This document shows, piece by piece, positions 6,011 to 11,052 of a stretch of DNA of 11,052 nt (its first letter is position 1; each line of letters opens with the position of its first letter). A program made the translations under genes and the position numbers. The stretch spans positions 1 to 11,052 of the forward strand of contig JAQGJF010001048.1 of assembly GCA_028290765.1 (NCBI GenBank), given 5' to 3'. The stretch is from Tardiphaga sp. GTDB lineage: Bacteria > Pseudomonadota > Alphaproteobacteria > Rhizobiales > Xanthobacteraceae. The notes below the pieces were generated by a model. That model was not told where the DNA came from. It worked only from the letters and a program-made list of their open reading frames with translations, and made no database searches.

Positions 6011-8469
6011 AACGCCCGATCTGGATCCTCGCGGTGCTGCTCAGCCACTGGCGAAGGCACCCGATGCAGCTGGCCACGCTGCTGATCGGGCTGGTTTCCG
6101 CGACCGCGCTGTGGAGCGGCGTCCAGGCGCTCAACCAGCAGGCCCGTTCCAGCTACGACCGCGCCGCCGCGACGTTGGGCGGCGCCCGCACCGCCATGCT
6201 GGTCGGCCGTAACGACGCGACATTTCCGCAGCAGCTCTTCGTCGATCTGCGCCGCGCCGGCTGGCCGGTGTCGCCGGTGCTCGAAGGCCGGGTGCAGATC
6301 GGCGGGCGATCATTCAGGCTGCTGGGCATCGAGCCGGTTACCTTGCCGGCGGAAGCAACCTCCGCGCCGGAGATCGGCAGGACCGGGCTGCAATCCTTTC
6401 TGACGCCGCCGGGAGAAACATTGCTGGCACCGGAGAGCCTCGCCGATCTCGATCTGGCGGAAGGGGCCACACCAAGGACCGGAAATGATACCGCGCTGCC
6501 GCCGCTGAAATCGCAGGCGCAACTGGTGCCCGGCGTGCTGGTGGTCGATATCGGCATCGCGCAACGTGTGCTGAACATGCCGGACCGGATTTCCCGCCTG
6601 CTGGTCGGGAAGGCCAAGGGCCGGCGCACGCCGCTCGAAGCCGTGGCCGGCGATCGGCTTCGCCTCGTCGAACCGGATGCAGAGAGCGATCTCGAACGCC
6701 TTACCGACAGCTTTCATCTCAATCTCACGGCATTCGGCCTGCTGTCGTTCTTTGTCGGACTCTTCATCGTCAATTCCGCCATTGGCCTGGCGTTCGAACA
6801 GCGCCGACCGATGCTGCGGACCTTGCGCGCCTGCGGCGTCTCGGCGCGCATGCTGAACGTCATTCTGGTGGTCGAACTGGTGACGATCGCACTGGTGGCG
6901 GGACTCGCAGGATTAGTTTGCGGCTATCTGATCGCGGCAGCGCTGCTTCCCGATGTCGCGGCGAGCCTGCGTGGGCTGTATGGCGCGCAGATTCCCGGTC
7001 AATTGACGCTTAAGCCCACATGGTGGTTCGCCGGCATCGGGATCAGCGTGCTCGGTGCGTTGGCAGCAGCCGCGACCAGCCTGACCAAGGCGGCGCGGCT
7101 TCCGATTCTGGTGGCCGCGCAGCCCTATGCCTGGCAGCGGGCCCAGCATCGCTGGCTGATGCTGCAAGGCGCGCTCGCCATCGCGGTGTTGATCGCCGCC
7201 GCCGTCGTTCTGTGGTTCGGCGATTCGCTGCTGTCGGGATTTTTCGTGCTGGGGGCGCTGCTGCTCGGCGCGGCACTAGGCCTGCCGGTGGTGCTGGGAT
7301 TTGTGCTGTATCTCGGCGAACGCAGCAGTAGCCGTCTACTTCTCACCTGGTTCTGGGCCGATAGCCGGTTGCAGCTGTCCGGACTGTCGCTGGCGTTGAT
7401 GGCGCTGTTGCTGGCGCTGGCAGTCAATGTCGGTGTCGGCACCATGGTCGAGAGCTTCAGCAAGACCTTTACCGGATGGCTGGACGGACGGCTGGCGGCG
7501 GACGTCTACCTCAACGCCGCGAACGACGCGCAGGCCCGACAGATCAAGGCCTGGCTGAGCCGGCGCCCCGAGGTCGAAGCCATCCTGCCAGGCAGCCGGG
7601 CAGACGCGCAAATCGGCGGCTGGCCGGCCGAGGTCCTGGGCTTCGCCGATCACCCGACCTATCGCGATCACTGGCCACTGCTGCAATCCATCGCGAATCC
7701 ATGGGACCAGGTGCGAAACGGCGACGCCGCGCTGGTGAGCGAGCAACTGGCCCGGCGCCTCAACCTCCATCTCGGCGACCAAATACAGGTGCCGTCCGCA
7801 ACCGGAGACTGGCCGCTGCGGGTGGCGGCGATCTACGCCGACTACGGCAATCCAAAAGGCCAGATCGGCGTCAACATCGATGCGCTGATAAAACAGTTTC
7901 CCGACATTCCGCAGACCCGGCTCGGCCTGCGTGTCGCGCCCGCCGCGGTGCCGGCGCTGGTCGCGGCCCTTCACCAGGAATTCAGCCTCGACGGCCGCAG
8001 CCTCGCGGATCAGTCGACGCTGAAGACCGAGTCGACGCGCATCTTCAATCGCACCTTCGCGGTGACTGCGGCGCTGAACGGCTTTACGCTGGGCGTGGCC
8101 GGCGTCGCGCTCCTGACCAGCCTGCTGACGCTGAGCCATTCGCGGCTGCCGCAACTGGCACCGTTGTGGGCGATCGGGATCACGCGCCGGCAACTCGCCG
8201 GCATCGAATTATTGAAAACCATGTCGGTCGCCTTCATCACTGCGTTGCTCGCGTTGCCGCTCGGTCTGTTGGTGGCGTGGTGCCTGATCGCGGTGGTGAA
8301 CGTGAAAGCCTTCGGCTGGCGGCTGCCATTTCATGTGTTTCCGCTGCAACTGCTGCAGCTATTGGCCGTCGCCATGCTGGCATCGCTGCTGGCGGCGCTG
8401 CTGCCGATCCTGAAACTGCTGCGCATGCAGCCGGCCAAACTGGTGAAGATTTTTGCCGATGAGCGCTAG
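6007..8469 (+). CDS. FtsX-like ABC transporter permease (two FtsX domains)
   Basis: This 820-residue inner-membrane permease has about ten transmembrane segments: near 22-42, then clusters at 238-262, 283-313, 340-360, 384-436, 455-480, 686-710, 735-762 and 780-802. Two large extracytoplasmic parts, about 43-235 and 481-680, resemble MacB-type periplasmic core domains. Each FtsX domain (about 240-365 and 688-812) carries the usual cytoplasmic coupling segment: EQRRPMLRTLRACGVS (264-279) and HSRLPQLAPLWAIGITRRQL (711-730). A single chain thus contains both permease halves, as in YbbP-like proteins, unlike separate LolC and LolE. I chose the ATG at 6007, which forms an ATGA overlap with the ATPase stop and begins with a short basic N-terminus before the first helix; an upstream in-frame start would lie inside the ATPase gene. 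The substrate is unknown; lipid, lipoprotein or a lipocalin-bound hydrophobic molecule is plausible. Confidence 0.92.
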   Translation: MKRPIWILAVLLSHWRRHPMQLATLLIGLVSATALWSGVQALNQQARSSYDRAAATLGGARTAMLVGRNDATFPQQLFVDLRRAGWPVSPVLEGRVQIGGRSFRLLGIEPVTLPAEATSAPEIGRTGLQSFLTPPGETLLAPESLADLDLAEGATPRTGNDTALPPLKSQAQLVPGVLVVDIGIAQRVLNMPDRISRLLVGKAKGRRTPLEAVAGDRLRLVEPDAESDLERLTDSFHLNLTAFGLLSFFVGLFIVNSAIGLAFEQRRPMLRTLRACGVSARMLNVILVVELVTIALVAGLAGLVCGYLIAAALLPDVAASLRGLYGAQIPGQLTLKPTWWFAGIGISVLGALAAAATSLTKAARLPILVAAQPYAWQRAQHRWLMLQGALAIAVLIAAAVVLWFGDSLLSGFFVLGALLLGAALGLPVVLGFVLYLGERSSSRLLLTWFWADSRLQLSGLSLALMALLLALAVNVGVGTMVESFSKTFTGWLDGRLAADVYLNAANDAQARQIKAWLSRRPEVEAILPGSRADAQIGGWPAEVLGFADHPTYRDHWPLLQSIANPWDQVRNGDAALVSEQLARRLNLHLGDQIQVPSATGDWPLRVAAIYADYGNPKGQIGVNIDALIKQFPDIPQTRLGLRVAPAAVPALVAALHQEFSLDGRSLADQSTLKTESTRIFNRTFAVTAALNGFTLGVAGVALLTSLLTLSHSRLPQLAPLWAIGITRRQLAGIELLKTMSVAFITALLALPLGLLVAWCLIAVVNVKAFGWRLPFHVFPLQLLQLLAVAMLASLLAALLPILKLLRMQPAKLVKIFADER

Positions 8470-9577
8470 CGCCCCGATCTCCCGTCGTGCCCTCCTCAGC
8501 GGGCTCGTCCTGCTCGGCGCCGGCCGCGCATCGTCATGGGCGCAAGGCTTTGCCGGGCTCGGCCGTGACGTTGCCGGATTTGCGCCCGTTATGCCCGGCA
8601 AGCCGTTGTCGTTTCCGGCCGATCACGGACCGCATCCCGATTTCCGCATCGAGTGGTGGTACGTCACGGCCAATCTCAGGGATGCCTCAGGCACAGCCTA
8701 CGGCGCGCAATGGACGCTGTTCCGGCAGGCAATGGCCCCTGAGGCAAAGGCCCCTGAGGCAATGGCGCCCGGCGCGCGGCAGGAAGGCTGGGCCAACCGG
8801 CAGATCTGGATGGGACACGCCGCGGTGACCGGTGCCGATACCCATCGCACCAGCGAAGCCTTCGGCCGCGGCGGCATCGGCCAGGCCGGCGTCGAAGCCA
8901 AGCCGTTTCGCGCCTGGATCGATGCCTGGGAGATGCGTGGGCTTGACGCGATGTCGGACACCACCATTGCGCCACTGCAGCTCGCGGCGTCGGGCGCGGA
9001 TTTCAGCTACACGCTGCGCCTTGAAACGCAGCGGGCGCTGGTTCTGCAGGGCGACGCCGGTTACAGCCGGAAATCGGAACGCGGCCAAGCCTCGTATTAC
9101 TACAGCCAGCCTTATTTCAACGCCGCAGGCACCCTCACCATCGACGACAAACCGATCGAGGTGAGCGGACAAGCCTGGATGGACCGCGAATGGAGCAGCC
9201 AGCCGCTCGCCTCGGATCAGACCGGATGGGACTGGTTTTCGCTGCATCTGGCATCGGGCGAAAAGCTGATGCTGTTCCGGCTTCGGCAAACCGACGGCCA
9301 ACATTATTTTTCAGGCAACTGGATCGGCCTCGACGGGCGCTCCACTCAGATTGCCGCGCAAGATATCGAGATGACGCCGATCGCAACGACCGCGATCGGC
9401 AATCGCAAACTGCCGACCGCGTGGCGCATCGCGATTCCGACGCGCGGGTTGAAGATCGAGAGCGCGGCGTTGAATGCGAAAAGCTGGATGGGGACCAGCT
9501 TTCCCTATTGGGAAGGACCGATCAGCTTTGCAGGCAGCCATGGCGGCGTGGGATATCTGGAAATGACGGGGTATTGA
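8459..9577 (+). CDS. AttH/CrtC-like secreted lipocalin-like protein (COG5621-like)
   Basis: This 372-residue protein has two lipocalin-like beta-barrel domains of the AttH/CrtC family (Pfam CrtC followed by Lipocalin_9). Hallmarks are EWWYVTANL (65-73), QIWMGHAAVTG (115-125), YYYSQPYF (213-220), GQAWMDREWSSQPL (237-250), GWDWFSLHL (256-264), YWEGPISFAG (350-359) and the terminal GYLEMTGY. An N-terminal signal with SRRALLSG (8-15) and a likely SWA|Q cleavage after residue 28 resembles a twin-arginine signal, so the protein should be periplasmic. The ATG at 8459 overlaps the permease gene by 11 bp, and a TTG six bases earlier is less likely. The recurrent ATPase/FtsX permease/AttH gene order suggests it accepts or presents the transporter's hydrophobic cargo. 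It is often labelled carotenoid 1,2-hydratase or secreted hydrolase, but there are no carotenoid genes here. A 15-bp tandem repeat sits inside the first domain. Confidence 0.9.
   Translation: MSASAPISRRALLSGLVLLGAGRASSWAQGFAGLGRDVAGFAPVMPGKPLSFPADHGPHPDFRIEWWYVTANLRDASGTAYGAQWTLFRQAMAPEAKAPEAMAPGARQEGWANRQIWMGHAAVTGADTHRTSEAFGRGGIGQAGVEAKPFRAWIDAWEMRGLDAMSDTTIAPLQLAASGADFSYTLRLETQRALVLQGDAGYSRKSERGQASYYYSQPYFNAAGTLTIDDKPIEVSGQAWMDREWSSQPLASDQTGWDWFSLHLASGEKLMLFRLRQTDGQHYFSGNWIGLDGRSTQIAAQDIEMTPIATTAIGNRKLPTAWRIAIPTRGLKIESAALNAKSWMGTSFPYWEGPISFAGSHGGVGYLEMTGY
8727..8771 (+). repeat. 15-bp coding tandem repeat in the lipocalin-like gene
   Basis: Three consecutive 15-bp units (aggcaatggcccctg, 8727-8741; one mismatch in 8742-8756; two in 8757-8771) keep the frame and encode a pentapeptide period A-M/K-A-P-E over residues 91-105. 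It forms an Ala/Pro-rich linker between a beta-strand (WTLFRQ) and the next conserved block. Confidence 0.85.
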
Positions 9578-9601
9578 GGAGCGCTATTGCTTCGCGAAGA
9601 G

Positions 9602-9671
9602 CGTAGCCCGGATAAGCGACGCGACATCCGGGATCTCTGCCCCGCATATCGCTCCGCTCATGCGGGCTACG
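9602..9671. repeat. two-arm palindromic intergenic repeat (REP/BIME-like)
   Basis: In the 107-bp gap between convergent genes, cgtagcccg (9602-9610) and cgggctacg (9663-9671) are perfect inverted repeats. Within them are two hairpins, each with a 7-bp stem and a 12-nt loop: 9607-9613 with 9626-9632 (cccggat/atccggg) and 9641-9647 with 9660-9666 (cccgcat/atgcggg). The closing stem 9602-9606/9667-9671 and an 8-nt spacer complete a three-way-junction shape. The left half and the reverse complement of the right half agree at 25 of 31 positions. I recognise this from memory as a repeat frequent in Bradyrhizobium genomes. A 10-bp palindrome cttcgcgaag (9590-9599) lies just upstream. No T-tract is present, so terminator function is only possible. 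Confidence 0.8.
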
Positions 9672-9684
9672 ATGATGCCTCTTT

Positions 9685-10878
9685 CTACTTCGTCAGCGGA
9701 CAACCGCTGTCGGCCGCGGTCGGGAACGCCTTGTCGCCGGGGACCGTGGCAATGGTCTTGTAATAGTCCCATGGCTTCTTCGATTCCGACGGCTTCTTGA
9801 CCTCGAACAGATAGAGGTCGTGCACCATGCGTCCATTGGCCAGGACCTTGCCACCCTGGGCGAACATGTCGTCGACCGGCAACTCCTTCAGCTTCTTGGC
9901 GACGGCGTCGGAATCCTTGGTGTTGGCCGCCTTCACCGCCTTGAGATATTGCAGGGTTGCCGAATAGGTGCCGGCGTGGATCATGTTCGGCATCCGTCCG
10001 GTCCGCTTCAGGAAGCGTTCGGAGAACTCGCGCGACTGGTCGTTGCGGTCCCAGTAAAAGCCTTCGGTGAGCACCAGGCCCTGCGCCGACTGCAGACCGA
10101 GGCCGTGGACTTCGGCCAGCGTGAGCAGCAGGCCGGCCAGCTTCTGGCCACCGGCGACGATGCCGAATTCCGCCGCCTGCTTGATCGAGTTGGTGGTGTC
10201 GAGCCCGGCATTGGCGAGGCCGACGATTTTTGCTTTCGAGCTTTGCGCCTGCAGCAGGAACGACGAAAAGTCGGAAGAGTTCAGCGGATGGCGCACCGAG
10301 CCCAGCACCTTGCCACCCTTGGCTTTCACCACCTCGGCGGTGTCTGCCTCGAGCGCGTAGCCGAAGGCGTAATCGGCGGTCAGGAAGAACCAGGTGTTGC
10401 CGCCGGCTTCGGTCAGCGCGCCGCCGGTGCCGACGGCCAAGGCATGGGTGTCATAGGCCCAGTGGAAGCCGTAAGGATGGCAGGCATCACCGGTGAGCCG
10501 CGAGGTCGCGGCACCCACCACGATATCGATCTTCTTCTGCGTCTTGGACAGCTCATGCACCGCAAGCGCCACCGACGACGTGGTCAGCTCGGTGATCATG
10601 TCGACGCCGTCGACGTCGTACCAGCGCCGCGCGATGCTGACGCCGAGATCGGGCTTGTTCTGATGGTCGGCGGAGATGATCTCGATCTTCTGGCCGAGCA
10701 CGCTGCCGCCAAAATCCTCGATCGCCATCTTGGCGGCTTCGACGGAATATTTGCCGCCGTAATCGGCGTAGACACCGGACTGATCGTTGAGAATGCCGAT
10801 CTTGACGCCCTGCGCCGACGCAGGCGCAGCGAGAACCAGACACGCCGCAACGGCGGTCGACAACAATCCGAACTTCAT
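9685..10878 (-). CDS. branched-chain amino acid-type ABC substrate-binding protein
   Basis: This 397-residue protein is a periplasmic binding protein of the Peripla_BP_6/LivK type (HAAT family). These deliver amino acids, amides or, in Rhodopseudomonas and relatives, aromatic acids to a Liv-type ABC importer. A signal peptide (residues 1-22, ASA|Q cleavage) precedes VKIGILNDQSGVYADYGG (25-42). IISADHQNKPDLG (67-79), RRWYDVDGVDMITELTTS (84-101) and a ligand-pocket TADYAFGYALEADT (167-180) follow. C133 and C393 could form a disulfide. I chose the ATG at 10878 because GGGAGG lies 5 nt upstream and the signal peptide starts there; a further 41 codons are open upstream but look non-coding. No Liv permease or ATPase genes are next to it in the window; its downstream neighbour is convergent. 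The ligand cannot be told from the sequence. Confidence 0.92.
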   Translation of the reverse strand: MKFGLLSTAVAACLVLAAPASAQGVKIGILNDQSGVYADYGGKYSVEAAKMAIEDFGGSVLGQKIEIISADHQNKPDLGVSIARRWYDVDGVDMITELTTSSVALAVHELSKTQKKIDIVVGAATSRLTGDACHPYGFHWAYDTHALAVGTGGALTEAGGNTWFFLTADYAFGYALEADTAEVVKAKGGKVLGSVRHPLNSSDFSSFLLQAQSSKAKIVGLANAGLDTTNSIKQAAEFGIVAGGQKLAGLLLTLAEVHGLGLQSAQGLVLTEGFYWDRNDQSREFSERFLKRTGRMPNMIHAGTYSATLQYLKAVKAANTKDSDAVAKKLKELPVDDMFAQGGKVLANGRMVHDLYLFEVKKPSESKKPWDYYKTIATVPGDKAFPTAADSGCPLTK

Positions 10879-10883
10879 AAGAG

Positions 10884-10890
10884 CCTCCCA
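10884..10890 (-). promoter_or_regulatory. strong ribosome binding site for the binding protein
   Basis: The minus strand reads TGGGAGG, 5 nt before the ATG at 10878. It fixes the start and suggests high expression, as expected for a periplasmic receptor. Confidence 0.65.
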
Positions 10891-11012
10891 GTTATTTGTT
10901 TTGCCGATGGTATTTAATAACCCCACGGCTGCCCAGATATTTCTAGGGCACTGCGTCTCGGCAATTGGAATGAGATACGGGACCGATCGCGCAAGGAACA
11001 TATCAACGAGTC

Positions 11013-11032
11013 GTCCCTGCGCACGCAGGGAC
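11013..11032. repeat. palindromic REP-like hairpin near the window edge
   Basis: The arms gtccctgcg (11013-11021) and cgcagggac (11024-11032) are perfect complements around a CA centre. From memory, the unit with its flank acccataacc is a frequent Bradyrhizobium intergenic repeat. The element probably continues beyond the right edge, so its full extent is unknown. It sits about 135 bp upstream of the binding-protein start. Confidence 0.65.
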
Positions 11033-11052
11033 CCATAACCCCTGCCGCCAGA

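Noticed and set aside
8459..9577. Annotation as carotenoid 1,2-hydratase (CrtC)
   Set aside because: It shares the family fold and motifs, but it lies next to an ABC/FtsX exporter, not carotenoid genes, and has a signal peptide. The AttH-like role is the better reading.
10892..10975. Sigma-70-like promoter upstream of the binding-protein gene
   Set aside because: On the minus strand TTGCCG and AAATAT are 16 bp apart, but the -10 match is only three of six bases. Support is too weak to call a promoter.
1..11052. Mobile element, phage, CRISPR, toxin-antitoxin or tRNA signatures
   Set aside because: No transposase, integrase, spacer-repeat array, toxin pair or cloverleaf was found. Codon usage looks uniform across the main genes.

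Overview
The window looks like chromosomal DNA of a high-GC alphaproteobacterium, most likely of the Bradyrhizobium/Rhodopseudomonas group (Nitrobacteraceae). The reasons are strong G/C preference at third codon positions, a HAAT-type branched-chain amino acid/aromatic binding protein of the kind amplified in these genera, and two intergenic palindromes (9602-9671 and 11013-11032) that I recognise from memory as common Bradyrhizobium repeats. There are no rRNA or tRNA genes, CRISPR arrays, phage genes or transposases.

Layout. Positions 1-326 hold a possible 3' end of an unidentified upstream gene and a 52-residue charge-segregated small protein (119-277, +). An ATP-grasp ligase-like gene follows on the minus strand (327-1583). 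It is divergent from a 12-helix MFS transporter of the Fsr-like type (1770-3011, +). That transporter converges, with an 18-bp gap, on a second MFS transporter of the anion:cation symporter type (3030-4301, -). A 232-bp divergent region leads into a four-gene plus-strand block: a signal-peptide-bearing methyltransferase-like protein (4534-5316), an ABC ATPase (5357-6010), a two-domain FtsX-like permease (6007-8469) and a signal-peptide-bearing AttH/CrtC lipocalin-like protein (8459-9577). The block ends in a repeat of two hairpin arms. On the other side of that repeat a periplasmic branched-chain amino acid-type binding protein is encoded on the minus strand (9685-10878).

How the genes work together. 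The last three genes of the plus-strand block overlap (ATGA at 6007-6010, then 11 bp), so they are almost certainly co-translated. ATPase and permease should form a MacB/LolCDE-type mechanotransmission complex, with the lipocalin-like protein as its periplasmic partner. The methyltransferase-like gene, 40 bp upstream, may belong to the same unit. The ATP-grasp enzyme and its divergent MFS transporter might be a biosynthesis/export pair, but only the arrangement suggests it. The ACS-type transporter and the binding protein look like stand-alone uptake functions. The most noteworthy points are the methyltransferase/exporter/lipocalin unit of unknown substrate, the compensatory base changes between the two arms of the repeat at 9602-9671, and two 15-bp tandem repeats, one inside the lipocalin gene and one straddling the ATP-grasp stop codon.
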